A DNA stretch of 64,000 nucleotides from Paenibacillus sp. CC-CFT747 (GTDB lineage Bacteria > Bacillota > Bacilli > Paenibacillales > NBRC-103111), in NCBI GenBank assembly GCA_030323305.1, contig CP106741.1, positions 2,232,501 through 2,296,500 on the forward strand. The letters run 5' to 3'. Below the pieces are notes generated by a model. The model was given only the letters and a program-made list of their open reading frames with translations. It ran no database searches and was not told the DNA's origin. This document shows positions 41,650-50,754 of the stretch, piece after piece; the first letter of the stretch is position 1; each line of letters opens with the position of its first letter. The position numbers were made by a program, and so were the translations under genes.

Positions 41650-41684
41650 TGTGTATTATATAAACTGTAATTAATATACACAGT
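41650..41684 (-). promoter_or_regulatory. Putative TetR operator of the MFS gene
   Basis: TGTGTATTATATAAACTG (41650-41667) matches the site before the TetR gene at 14 of 16 core positions. A larger inverted repeat, ACTGTGTAT...ATACACAGT, spans the same region. Confidence 0.65.
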
Positions 41685-41779
41685 ATATGCAGTAAACAGT
41701 TATCGGTCAATACCCAAATTTCGTGGCATGAGAGGACACGGAACTCTACCGATTTTGGCAGGCAGGTGGGTTGAAAAAG

Positions 41780-41893
41780 ATGAACAGAACCAAGAGGGAA
41801 AAGGCCGCGCAGGAGGTCCTTATTGCCACGGAACGCCATGTTTTGCGCGGGGGCGCCGATAATGGTGTGTACGCCAAGAGGCGGGGGAGCTAA
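41780..41893 (+). CDS. Candidate 37-residue small protein
   Basis: MNRTKREKAAQEVLIATERH continues to VLRGGADNGVYAKRRGS and stops 37 bases before the next gene. It is basic and hydrophilic. The upstream GGTGGG is a weak, distant SD. No relative is recognised; it could be chance in a GC-rich stretch. Confidence 0.25.
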   Translation: MNRTKREKAAQEVLIATERHVLRGGADNGVYAKRRGS

Positions 41894-41930
41894 AATGGAG
41901 GCATAGAGTACAGATAAGAGGTGGGGGAGC

Positions 41931-42973
41931 ATGCGTGAAGTTGAAGTGGCTGTCGTTGGCGCGGGGCAGGCCGGACTGGCGGCAGGGTATTACCTACAGA
42001 AGAGGAAAGCATCCTTCGTTATCCTCGGACAGGAAGAGCGGGTGGGGGACAGCTGGCGGAACCGGTACGATTCTCTGCTGTTGTTCACCCCGAGGTGGTA
42101 CAGCGGCCTGCCCGGCGGGCCGCTTAGAGGGGAACGGAACGGCTATGCCTCTAAGGATGAGGTAGCGGATTACCTGGAAGGATACGCGAACTGCTGGAGG
42201 CTTCCGGTGGAGCTCGGGACGCAGGTTCAGACGATGGAGACGGCTGACCGGACTTTTCAACTTTCTACGAGCCGAGGCCTCTATAAGGCAAAGAAGGTCA
42301 TAGTGGCGACTGGCCCGTTCCAGAAGCCGTTCCTTCCGGAAATGGCGGGCGGCGTGTCCCGCGAGGTCTTCCAGCTGCATACGTCCGAATACCGGAATGC
42401 GGAGCAGCTGAAGAACGGGCCGGTTCTTGTAGTCGGTGCGGGCAATTCGGGCGCGCAGATCGCCGTGGAGCTGAGCCAGGGAAGGGAGCGGGAGGTCTAC
42501 TTGTCGGCCGGACACAAGCTGTCGATCTCCTCGCAGAAAATACTCGGGTTAAGTGTCTTCTGGTGGTTCCGGAGGCTGGGCCTTCTGCAAGCGTGGATAG
42601 GCCGGATGGTACGCGGCCGGGGTGAGCTGGTCTTCGATACGGGCCTCTCCGGCGCGCTGGCCGAGGGGACATCGTGCTGAAAGCACGCAGCACTCGGGCG
42701 GAAGGGCGAGCCTTCTGGTTCGAGGACGAAGTCGCTCCCGTGCAGATCTCCAATGTGATATGGGCCACGGGGTTTCAGAGCGATTACCGCTGGATTCAAG
42801 TTCATCAGGCGCTGAACCCATCGGGCATGCCCATCCACCGACAGGGAGAAAGCCCGGTCCAAGGGCTGTTCTACCTCGGCTTGCCCTGGATGCGCTGCCG
42901 GGCCTCCGCGCTGATCGGAGGAGTGGGGGTGGACGCAAGCTATTTCGTAGACCGCCTGTTTCGGCAGGGATAA
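41931..42973 (+). CDS. FAD-dependent flavin-monooxygenase-like protein (one frame break)
   Basis: About 347 residues: FAD motif VAVVGAGQAGLAAGYYLQKR, the WRNRYDSLLLFTPRWYSGLP segment typical of CzcO/YUCCA-like monooxygenases, NADPH motif VLVVGAGNSGAQIAVEL, and ATGFQSDYRWI near the end. Members oxidise N- or S-containing substrates or quench metals and electrophiles; the substrate is unknown. One G is missing near 42668 in GAGGGGAC. ATG 41931 lies after AAGAGGTGGGGG. Confidence 0.88.
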
Positions 42974-43108
42974 GAAGGGCCAGAAGGTTCACCGTGCGGC
43001 GGGTATCTGGTATAAAGAGCAGCGAAAAGCTTTCTCCAAGGCCAGCCGGAGGAAGAGGTTTTTTCCTACAGCAGGGCGGTCAGGGGCCCTTCCAACGGGT
43101 AATGGCTA

Positions 43109-43205
43109 CTAGTGCCTTATCCGTTAGTGTTGTTCGGCTTGCCTAATGATTTTTGCACGCCTACAGAGAGTTTCTCTCCAACAAAGTTACCGGATAAGGC
43201 ACTAG
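43109..43205. repeat. 97-bp palindromic repeat, copy A
   Basis: Bounded by perfect 15-bp inverted repeats CTAGTGCCTTATCCG and CGGATAAGGCACTAG. The internal sequence (reverse complement: TAACTTTGTTGGAGAGAAA... AATCATTAGGCAAGC) matches copies B and C in reverse orientation. It lies in the gap between the flavin monooxygenase-like and SseB-like genes. It has no coding capacity and looks like a MITE. Confidence 0.85.
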
Positions 43206-43238
43206 CAGGAGAGTGACAAGAAGAACGGGGGAACGGCC

Positions 43239-44611
43239 ATGGACGAAAGAAGACAAGAGGAACTCGTAAGGATGGTTAAGAGGGAGGCGGGGATCACCCC
43301 GGAGGAATGCAGCGGGTGGGACCTTCAGGAGCTTATTTTCCTGATTCACTCGGCCAAGTCCCTCCAAACCCAAGAGGCCCTGACCCAGGAGGAAAGGAAG
43401 CGCCGGATCCGTATCCTGATGGATGCCGTGAAGGATAAGCTCCTGCAGGCCGAGGAGCTGTACATTGCCTATGATGTCCATACGCGCTATCCGTACCTTG
43501 ACGCTAACGGACGGGTATGGATCTTTTCCAAGGAAGCCTATGCGCGGGAAGCCCAGGACTACTATTTGCAGCAGCTGATTCAGCTCGACATGAAGAGGAT
43601 GGACAAGGGGCAGCTTACGGGCGTGCTGGCAACCCTTCATCTGCTGGGCATGGAAAAGGTGCTCGTCGATAACGGGAAGTTTCATGTGGAGATCAGCCGG
43701 GACGAGCTGCTGCCTCCGCCGGATTGGAGCGGCACGCCCCGGATCAACATTCCGGTTACGAATCCGAAGCTGCAGCATGCAATGATTTTGTTTTTTCAGA
43801 ACCTGTATTCGAAAAGTAACTTCGAAGGAAAAAAGCAGCAGCTTCGGGTGTGGGAGGGCCTCATGATTGAGGAGGTTCTCCGGGCTTCTTATCTGGTTCC
43901 CATGCGGTTGATCGAGAAAGAACCCGATATTCCGGATGAGCAGGGCATCAAAACGATTCAGGCCGGAACGACCCTACAGTTTGCGACCATTCGGGGCGAG
44001 GACCAGGTCGAATGGCTCCCCGCGTTTACCGACTGGACGGAATTCGAGAAAGCCTATGACAAGACGGTTTGGGGTGGCAACGTCGTTTCCTATAAAGACC
44101 TGGTGGCTTTGTCGGAGGGCATGGGTGGGATTGTGATCAACGTAAGAGGGATAGCGTTCCGCATCCATGACAAGAACAAGAAGGCCATCGGAGCCTATCG
44201 GACGGAAAAAGCAGACTCCATGTCCGGAGGCGGACCGAAGCAGGAGGGGCAGTCAGGCACCAACAGGACGGGGGCGAATCCGGGCATGGAGCGGCTAGCC
44301 CGGGGAACCAGCCTGGGGCCTCCCGGGAGGATCCCGAGAAGCTGATCGAGGCGGTCAAAGCCTATATGAAGAAACAGAAGCGGATCCACAAAGCCTATTT
44401 AAAGCTTGGTACCCAAGACGGACGACAAAGCGTCCTAATCGTCGTAGACTATGAGGGAAGCCGGGAGGATCTGTTCCAGGGGATTGCGGAAGCGGCCTCT
44501 CCTTATTTGCAGGCAAGAGCCTTGGAGGTGAAAGGGCTGGCGGACGGGGCGTTTAACCCGGAAGAGGGGCTGCGGCTGTTCTATAAGCGCAAGCGGTTCG
44601 GCTTGTTTTAA
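43239..44611 (+). CDS. SseB-like two-domain protein (one frame break)
   Basis: About 457 residues. The central part (about residues 70-165, TRYPYLDANGRVWIFSKEAY) and (about 180-300, VPMRLIEKEPDIPDEQGI ... LQFATIRGEDQVEWLPAFTDW) resemble the SseB N-terminal domain. After a Gly/Gln-rich linker the C-terminal part (KKQKRIHKAYLKLGTQDGRQ ... LFYKRKRFGLF) matches the SseB C-terminal domain. SseB was named for enhanced serine sensitivity in E. coli; its role here is unknown. One base is missing in the linker, roughly 44250-44300. SD GGGGGAA precedes the ATG. Confidence 0.8.
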
Positions 44612-44633
44612 ACAGAACGGGGAGGGATTTCGG

Positions 44634-45061
44634 ATGAACCCGAGAATTACCGTGCTTACCCTGGGCGTGGAGGATTTGGAGAAGGCGGTCGCCTTCTACC
44701 GGGACGGGCTCAGCCTGCCGACGGAGGGAATCGTCGGGCAGGAGTTCGAGCATGGGGCGGTTGCTTTTTTGACCTGGAGGGAGGACTGCGGCTCGCTCTC
44801 TGGAAGCGGCGGGATCTTGCCCATGACACCGGACTTCCGGTGTCTCCGAAGAGTCCGACGGAGTTCTCTATCGGCCACAACGTAGGCAGCCGGGAAGCGG
44901 TCGACCGGGTGATGGCGGAGGTGGAGAAAGCCGGGGCCGTGGTGACGGTTCCGGCGCACGAGACGTTCTGGGGAGGATATTCGGGGTATTTTCAGGATCC
45001 CGACGGGCACCTGTGGGAAGTGGTCTGGAATCCTCAGTGGACGGTAGACGAGGAGGAGTAA
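44634..45061 (+). CDS. VOC/glyoxalase-like protein (one frame break)
   Basis: About 142 residues of the vicinal-oxygen-chelate fold: ITVLTLGVEDLEKAVAFYRD in the first beta-alpha unit and GYSGYFQDPDGHLWEVVWNP in the second. One T is missing near 44769; correction gives GAVAFFDLEGGLRLALWKRR. Members include lactoylglutathione lyase-like and antibiotic-binding proteins; the role here is not defined. SD GGGGAGGG precedes ATG 44634. 22 bases after the SseB-like gene. Confidence 0.85.
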
Positions 45062-45151
45062 GCGTGCGGGCCCATTTCTGTTCCCCGTCCAAAGGAACAG
45101 GAGCTTACGGTCAGCACGTCCGATGAACGCATAACGACAAGGAGTGGAGTT

Positions 45152-45813
45152 ATGAAATTATTGCTCACATCCGCAGGCATCCAAAACAAAAGCATACACG
45201 ACGCGCTGGTTGACATGCTGGGCAAACCGATTGCCGAGTCCAGCGCCCTCTGCATTCCCACGGCGGTGTACGCTATACCCGGTGGGGCGGGCCATGCATG
45301 GCGGTTCATCAGCGGACAAGGCACCACCCCGATGTGTGAGCTGGGCTGGAAGTCACTGGGGGTGCTGGAGCTCACCGCGCTGCCCAGCATTGACGAAGAG
45401 CTTTGGGTTCCTAGGGTCAAGGAGACGGACGTTCTACTAGTGGATGGCGGGGACCCCTTGTATCTGTATTACTGGATGCGGCATTCCGGACTGGCCGACC
45501 TCCTGCCTTCGCTGAATGCAGTCTATGTGGGACTGAGCGCCGGAAGTATGGTGATGGCACCTAACATCGGGGAATTCTTCGTTGGCTGGACTCCACCCAC
45601 TGGTGGCGATGAAACACTGGGACTGGTTGATTTTGCTATATTTCCGCATCTGGATCACGAGATGCTGCCGTATAACACGATGGCTGCTGCAGAGAGATGG
45701 GCCGCCGGGATGCAGGGGCCGGCGTATGCGATGGATGACCAGACCGCCATTAAAGTGATCGATGGGGCTGTCGAAGTTGTTTCCGAAGGGAATTGGAAAC
45801 TTTTTCGCCCTGA
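45152..45813 (+). CDS. Peptidase E-like (S51) aspartyl dipeptidase (probable frame break near end)
   Basis: About 220 residues: KLLLTSAGIQNKSIHDALVD, the serine-nucleophile elbow YVGLSAGSMVMAPNIG, and LVDFAIFPHLDHEMLP, the pattern of peptidase E-like proteins that cleave Asp-X dipeptides. As read, the frame runs on to 45928 into the next gene with foreign-looking sequence. Adding one T in the T5 run at 45801-45805 would end it at TGA 45811-45813 after EGNWKLFSP, the usual family C-terminus, and free the SD of the next gene. I therefore give 45813 as the likely end. Confidence 0.8.
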
Positions 45814-45854
45814 TCTTACTCCGTTGTTAACCTATTCGAGGAGGGGAAACCGAA

Positions 45855-46310
45855 ATGAAGACGATCAAGTGCATGATGGACCACCTGTACTGGGCAAACG
45901 CACGCATTTTGGACGCGCTCGTCGATAGTAAGACGAAGAACAAGGACCTTCTGAAGCTGGTTCGGCACGTCGCGATCGCAGAACGAGTCTGGCTGTCCCG
46001 CTTGCAGGGCAAGGGAACCGCGCAATATTCGTTGTGGGAGGAAGCGGAAGACCTGACGGCGATCCGGACGATGTTCGAGGAAAACGCCGAGCAATATCGA
46101 GTCTATATGGAAGGGCTCGAGGAATCCGAGTTGGACGAGATGGTCGACTATGCGAGCCAGAGCGGAGTTCCGTTCCGAACGTCCGTCCGGGACATCCTGC
46201 TTCAGGTCCTCTTGCATGGGCAATATCACCGGGGACAGATCAACCGGGCCCTTCGGATCGAATCGGCAGAGCCTGCTCAAGTCGATTACATCACATTCGC
46301 GAGGCTTTAA
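45855..46310 (+). CDS. DinB-family protein
   Basis: 151 residues of the four-helix DinB/YfiT fold with the three metal-binding histidine positions seen in HLYWANARIL, LVRHVAIAERVWLSRLQG and LLHGQYHRGQINRAL. Members are often thiol-dependent transferases (bacillithiol in Firmicutes), which is possible here. SD GAGGAGGGG precedes ATG 45855. The 18-base gap to the convergent MFS gene has no terminator. Confidence 0.9.
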   Translation: MKTIKCMMDHLYWANARILDALVDSKTKNKDLLKLVRHVAIAERVWLSRLQGKGTAQYSLWEEAEDLTAIRTMFEENAEQYRVYMEGLEESELDEMVDYASQSGVPFRTSVRDILLQVLLHGQYHRGQINRALRIESAEPAQVDYITFARL

Positions 46311-46328
46311 GAAGGCCAAACTTTAAAA

Positions 46329-47510
46329 TTATATGGCTGATCCTGAAAATGTCCTTTTCCGGGCGAGAGTGAAGCTCCAGAGGGCCGCACCGAGACCGGC
46401 GGTGACGAACAGGCAGGCGAGCCAAGGATTGAACCGGACGGTAGAGGCGGTGTTAATCATCCAGCCTCCCGTTCCCGCGCCCGTAGCCAGGCCCAGGTGT
46501 ATGATCGATGTATTCAAGCTGAGGACGAGTCCGTTTGAATCCGGAGCTTGCTGGATGAAATAGGCTTGAACGGCCGGACCTGTCATGAACATGAGAAGCA
46601 TTAGGAGGACAATCAGCGCTAGGCCAGCGCCCCTAGACCCGGAGAATAGGGGCAGGAGGGCGAGGGCGGCGGCGTTAAGCGCCACGCCTAAGACAATGAT
46701 CCGCATCGGTCCCCAACGGTCGACACCGTACCCCCCGAGCCGGGAGCCCGCGGCCCCGAACAGGCCGAGCACGAGCATGAACAAGCTGATGCCGGAAGGG
46801 TTCATGCGGTAAATGTCTTGAAGATAAGAGGTTAAATAGGTGAGAAGGATGGAGCCTCCGGATTCCCGGAACAAGGAGAAGAGAAGTCCGGTTCCGATGA
46901 CGAGGCTTCCGAGTACCTTCAGCTGCTGCCGGAAGGGGACGGGGGTCTCTCCCGCGCTGGACGGAAACAGACGGAGCATGGCGGCGGCTACCCCCAGGGC
47001 GGCCAGTGCCAGGACGAGGAAGATGGACCTCCAGCCGGCCCAGCCGGTCAGGGTGATTCCGATCGGTACGCCGAGAATCATGGAGCAGCTGAAGCCGAAG
47101 ATGATGGTGCCGATGGCGCGGCCCAGCCGTTCGGGCGGTACGAGACGGGCCGCCGTTCCGAAGGACGTCACCAGATAAACACCGGCGCTGACCCCCAGGA
47201 TAACCCGGCAGGCCAGCAGGAAGGAATAGCCGGGAGCGAACGAAGAGGCAAGGCAGCCCGCGATGAAGAGCAGCAGGGACCCCGTCAGCACCAGGCGGCG
47301 GTCCAGCCGGGAGGTAAGAGCCGTTACGATAGGCGTGCCGATGGCAAAAGCAAGGGAGAAGGCGGTGACCAGCTGACCGGCGGAGGCGACGGAAACCGTC
47401 AAGTCTTCCGCGATTTGCGGAAGGATGCCGGATACCACCAGCTCGGAGGTTGCCGTGAAGAAGACACCTAAGGTGAGCAAATAAACGGATAAAGCCGCGT
47501 GGCGATTCAT
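46329..47510 (-). CDS. MFS transporter, DHA1 (AraJ/YdhP) type
   Basis: About 393 residues and twelve membrane segments: LLTLGVFFTATSELVVSGIL in helix 1, the motif-A region ALTSRLDRRLVLTG, and SMILGVPIGITLTGWAGWRS. Related to arabinose/sugar and drug exporters; the substrate is unknown. ATG 47510 after GGAAAGGAAG is preferred to longer frames. Divergent from the HxlR-type regulator, with a palindrome in the shared intergenic region. Confidence 0.9.
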   Translation of the reverse strand: MNRHAALSVYLLTLGVFFTATSELVVSGILPQIAEDLTVSVASAGQLVTAFSLAFAIGTPIVTALTSRLDRRLVLTGSLLLFIAGCLASSFAPGYSFLLACRVILGVSAGVYLVTSFGTAARLVPPERLGRAIGTIIFGFSCSMILGVPIGITLTGWAGWRSIFLVLALAALGVAAAMLRLFPSSAGETPVPFRQQLKVLGSLVIGTGLLFSLFRESGGSILLTYLTSYLQDIYRMNPSGISLFMLVLGLFGAAGSRLGGYGVDRWGPMRIIVLGVALNAAALALLPLFSGSRGAGLALIVLLMLLMFMTGPAVQAYFIQQAPDSNGLVLSLNTSIIHLGLATGAGTGGWMINTASTVRFNPWLACLFVTAGLGAALWSFTLARKRTFSGSAI

Positions 47511-47622
47511 AAACAATCTTCCTTTCCCGGTCTTAACTCGACCTTTTGTTTGGATTATAATCAAGTTACGAACCTTTCGTAAGAAGGCAAATGATTTGGC
47601 GATTATCCAACTAAATGGATTT

Positions 47623-47639
47623 ACTTACTAATAGTAAGT
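47623..47639. promoter_or_regulatory. Putative HxlR operator
   Basis: ACTTACT-AAT-AGTAAGT perfect inverted repeat between the divergent MFS and HxlR genes, 22 bases before the HxlR start. HxlR-family regulators of Bacillus (YodB, HypR) bind similar TACT/AGTA repeats. Confidence 0.65.
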
Positions 47640-47660
47640 TAAAAGACGGAGGGATGGGCC

Positions 47661-48080
47661 ATGCAAGAATCGGCAAGGAAGGAACCGGCTAAGAATACAT
47701 CGTTGAAGGAGCCGGCCGGGAAAGATACGATCTTGAAGGAACCGGGGCAGGAGCCGGAATTCACCCACATCTGCTCGGTGCTGCAAATTTTGGGGGCTAA
47801 ATGGTCGTTTCTGGTGATCGCCGAGCTGTCCAAAGGGCCCAGGAGATTCAACCGGCTTCACCGCGATCTGGCGATCGTGAGAACCCAATCGCTTACCGAC
47901 GTTCTGCGGCACTTGGAGGAGCACGGGGTCATCCGGCGGGAAGTATTCCCTACGGTACCGGTGACAGTGGAGTACTCCCTGACGGAGAAGGGAAGGGATT
48001 TTCAGGCGGCGCTGAAGGAGCTCGACAAGTGGGCTTTGAAGTGGGGAAGCGGAGGGGAAGGATCGCAAGGCAACCGATAA
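47661..48080 (+). CDS. HxlR-family transcriptional regulator
   Basis: 139 residues: a winged helix (CSVLQILGAKWSFLVIAELS, RFNRLHRDLAIVRTQSLTDV, VPVTVEYSLTEKGRDF) with a Cys just before it (THICSVLQIL) at the position that senses electrophiles or oxidants in YodB/HypR relatives. The first ~35 residues form an unusual degenerate repeat (KEPAKNTSL, KEPAGKDTIL, KEPG) rich in Lys/Glu/Pro. Likely controls itself and the divergent MFS exporter. Confidence 0.9.
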   Translation: MQESARKEPAKNTSLKEPAGKDTILKEPGQEPEFTHICSVLQILGAKWSFLVIAELSKGPRRFNRLHRDLAIVRTQSLTDVLRHLEEHGVIRREVFPTVPVTVEYSLTEKGRDFQAALKELDKWALKWGSGGEGSQGNR

Positions 48081-48286
48081 AAGTCGGAGTACCGAATTGG
48101 GCTGCCATTAGGATGGCAAATTCACGTCGAGGGCCATGGGAAATGTCCCGGAACACCATCCGCTGGCCCCTAAAGTAACGCTTCTACGGCGAAAAGTCCC
48201 TAAGCCGCCGCGAGGCTGACGGGAGAGGGCAGGTTATCGGGCAGCGATGGGGTACCATAAGGAAGACAACGAAGGGGGCATACGCC

Positions 48287-48978
48287 ATGGAAGCCAAACA
48301 AGCAGCAGGCACCGAAGCCGCGCGTTATGTGGAGAGCGGGATGAAGCTCGGCCTCGGCACCGGGTCGACCGTCTATTGGACGATCCGGGAGCTGGGCCGC
48401 CGGGTGCGGGAAGAAGGGCTCCGGGTGGAGGCGGTTCCGACCTCGCTAGAGACGGAGAAGCTGGCACGGCAGGAGGGGATTCCCCTGATCGCTCCGCGGG
48501 AGGTGGCGGGAAGGCTTGATCTCGCCATAGACGGAGCGGATGAGGTGGACCCGGCGCTCCATTTGATCAAGGGCGGAGGCGGCGCCTTGCTGCGGGAGAA
48601 GCTCATAGCGGCTAACGCGGAACGCTTTATTGTGACGGCGGATTCTTCCAAATGCGTGGAGAAGCTGGGCCGGTTTCCCCTTCCGGTGGAGGTCGTGCCG
48701 TTTGCATGGGAATGGACGCAGCGGCGGCTGGAGCTTCTCGGGGAACTTCCCGGCTTCGCTTAACGAAAGACAGCGGGGAAGAGCCTTACCGGACGGATAA
48801 CGGCAACTATGTGCTGGATTGTGCGTTTGGGGAGATATCCGATCCGGCTGCTATGAACCGGTCTCTGCTGGAAATTCCGGGTGTGGTGGAGAACGGCTTG
48901 TTTATCGGTCTCGCGGAGAGGGCGGTCATCGGATACACAGACGGTTCCACGAAAATGTTAAGGGCCGAAAAGCTTTAA
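48287..48978 (+). CDS. rpiA: Ribose-5-phosphate isomerase A (one frame break)
   Basis: About 230 residues; interconverts ribulose-5-phosphate and ribose-5-phosphate in the pentose-phosphate pathway. Motifs: LGLGTGSTVYWTIRELG, LAIDGADEVDP, LIKGGGGALLREKLIA, and YVLDCAFGEISDPAAMN in the second half. One base is missing near 48741 in CTCGGGGAAC; correction gives TSRLRLTKDSGEEPYRTDNGN. Monocistronic, SD GAAGGGGG. Confidence 0.93.
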
Positions 48979-49011
48979 ACCCTTAATCGTTAACAGGCGA
49001 AAACAAGGGGC

Positions 49012-49052
49012 TTGACAAAGAGCCTCAAACGTATTATCTTTAATTTAAGATA
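49012..49052 (+). promoter_or_regulatory. Promoter and MhqR-like operator of the MarR gene
   Basis: TTGACA (49012-49017), 17-base spacer, TATCTT -10. The -10 is the left arm of the palindrome TATCTT-TAATTT-AAGATA (49035-49052), so a bound repressor would block RNA polymerase. The same arms recur before the dioxygenase gene. Confidence 0.8.
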
Positions 49053-49089
49053 TTCGTCAATCGACGGAAGGAACCGGGAGGTGAGGGAC

Positions 49090-49542
49090 ATGGCGAACTA
49101 TCCGCTGGATGAAGAGCAGGCCGCTTCGCTTAAGCTTTTTGTCATCTTGTCCAAGGCTTACAAGACGCTCATGGATCACGCCGTGAAGGATATCCGTCAG
49201 TATGGCGTTTCCTCTTCGGAATTTGCCATTCTGGAGGTATTGTACACGAAAGGCCGGATTCCTCTTCAGCAGATCGGCGAGAAGGTTCTGATCACAAGCG
49301 GGAGCATCACGTATAACATCGACAAGCTCGAGAAGAAAGGGCTGATGAAGCGGGTGCCCTGCCCGGAAGACCGCCGGGTGACCTACGCGGAGATCAGCGA
49401 GACCGGGAGGCAGTGGTTCGATGAGATCTTTCCGGGGCATGCCCAGGCTATCCATGAGAGGATGCAGGGGCTGACCTTGGAAGAGAAGACTGAGTCGGCC
49501 GAGCTTCTGAAGAAGCTGGGCAAGGCGGCAGGCAAGGGCTAG
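49090..49542 (+). CDS. mhqR: MarR-family repressor, MhqR-like
   Basis: 150 residues, winged-helix MarR fold (VSSSEFAILEVLYTKGRIPL, QQIGEKVLITSGSITYNIDK, wing RVPCPEDRRVTYAEIS). Similar in pattern and context to Bacillus MhqR, which represses hydroquinone/quinone detoxification genes; here a ring-cleaving dioxygenase and an esterase follow with the same operator. ATG 49090 after GGGAGGTGAGGG. The TAG stop is formed by the end of repeat copy B, so the natural C-terminus may have differed by a few residues. Confidence 0.85.
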   Translation: MANYPLDEEQAASLKLFVILSKAYKTLMDHAVKDIRQYGVSSSEFAILEVLYTKGRIPLQQIGEKVLITSGSITYNIDKLEKKGLMKRVPCPEDRRVTYAEISETGRQWFDEIFPGHAQAIHERMQGLTLEEKTESAELLKKLGKAAGKG

Positions 49543-49635
49543 TGCCTTATCCGGTAGCTTGGTTGGTGAGAAAGCTTCCTTATGGGCACTATAATCAATA
49601 GGGAAGCAGAGCATCATTTGCGGCTAAGGCATGGG
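49539..49635. repeat. 97-bp palindromic repeat, copy B
   Basis: Starts with the intact CTAGTGCCTTATCCG end and finishes with a degenerate copy of the other (CGGCTAAGGCATGGG). The interior TTGGTGAGAAA and AATCAATAGGGAAGC correspond to copies A and C. Its first bases provide the stop codon of the MarR gene. It separates regulator and target operon. Confidence 0.75.
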
Positions 49636-49760
49636 TTCCGATAACGTCGACTTCATAAAAGACGAAAGCCCCGCTCCTGCGGGAGCCAAGCACAGAGGGA
49701 ACACGGATGGATGAAAGGGATTCTGCCGAAGCAAGGCAGGACGCCCAATCGTCTGCCTTA

Positions 49761-49778
49761 AATCTTAAATTAAAGATT
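49761..49778 (+). promoter_or_regulatory. MhqR-like operator of the dioxygenase operon
   Basis: AATCTT-AAATTA-AAGATT, arms matching the site at 49035-49052. It lies 22 bases before the dioxygenase start. Confidence 0.75.
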
Positions 49779-49800
49779 CTTTAATCAAAAGGAGATGGAA

Positions 49801-50754
49801 ATGATGACACTTCAAACCGCAGGTATCCACCACATCACGGCTTTTGCCAGTGATCCGCAAGCCAACGTCGAGTTCTATGCAGGCATACTGGGGCTTCGCC
49901 TCGTTAAAAAAACGATCAATTTCGATGCGCCGGAGGTTTATCATCTCTATTTCGGGAACGAATCCGGCGGCCCCGGTACGATCATCACCTTCTTCCCATG
50001 GCCGGGGTCCCGGAAGGGCCGCATCGGAGGCGGGCAGGTGGGAACCACCACCTATGTCGTTCCTCCCGGTTCCTTCTCCTTCTGGAAAGAGCGGCTCGAA
50101 GGCTTCGGCCTGACGGTGGAAGAGACCACCCGTTTCGGCGAGACCTTCCTGCAGTTCCGGGATAACGAAGGGCTTCAGCTTGAGCTCGTGGAGCGGGAGG
50201 AAGGGCCGTTAAGCGGCTGGAGCTTCGGCGGCATCCCGGCGGAGCATGCCATCAAAGGCTTCGGGGGCGCGGTGCTGTACAGCGTGAACCCGGCCGTGAC
50301 GGCGGACGTGCTGCAGAATGTTCTGGGCCTCGTTCCGGCCGGGGAGGAGAACGGCTTCGCCCGTTTCGAGGCGCCGGGGGAACTCGGCAACCGCATCGAT
50401 CTTCCTTTGGAGGCGATGGATTGGGGAGCCGGAGGAGCCGGAACCGTCCACCATATTGCGTGGCGGGCCAAAGATTATGAAGAGCATGCCGAGTGGCAGG
50501 CCTTCGCGGAAAGCCGCGGATTAAGGCCTACGACGATCATCGACCGGCAGTATTTCCACGCGGTGTATTTCCGGGAAGGCGGCGGCATCCTGTTCGAGAT
50601 CGCGACGGATCCTCCCGGGTTCGCCGTCGATGAACCGGCGGAAGAGCTGGGCTCGCGCCTGATGCTTCCGGAGTGGTATGAGCCGCAGCGTGACCAGATC
50701 GAAGCCAATCTGCTGCCGATCGAAGTAAGAGTACCGGAGGAGGGAAGGAAATGA
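49801..50754 (+). CDS. Ring-cleaving (VOC) dioxygenase, MhqO/MhqA-like
   Basis: About 317 residues made of two VOC modules: GIHHITAFASDPQANVEFYA with the first metal His, and TVHHIAWRAKDYEEHAEWQA and YFHAVYFREGGGILFEIATD with the second His and the Glu. This is the pattern of type I extradiol dioxygenases of the MhqA/MhqO/MhqE group that degrade quinones and hydroquinones. ATG 49801 is chosen because AAAGGAG lies seven bases upstream; the ATG at 49795 is too close. Overlaps the next gene by ATGA. Confidence 0.92.
   Translation: MMTLQTAGIHHITAFASDPQANVEFYAGILGLRLVKKTINFDAPEVYHLYFGNESGGPGTIITFFPWPGSRKGRIGGGQVGTTTYVVPPGSFSFWKERLEGFGLTVEETTRFGETFLQFRDNEGLQLELVEREEGPLSGWSFGGIPAEHAIKGFGGAVLYSVNPAVTADVLQNVLGLVPAGEENGFARFEAPGELGNRIDLPLEAMDWGAGGAGTVHHIAWRAKDYEEHAEWQAFAESRGLRPTTIIDRQYFHAVYFREGGGILFEIATDPPGFAVDEPAEELGSRLMLPEWYEPQRDQIEANLLPIEVRVPEEGRK

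Noticed and set aside
45814-45928. Extended C-terminus of the peptidase E-like protein overlapping the DinB gene
   Set aside because: The extension is the DinB gene read in another frame; one missing T in a T run explains it.
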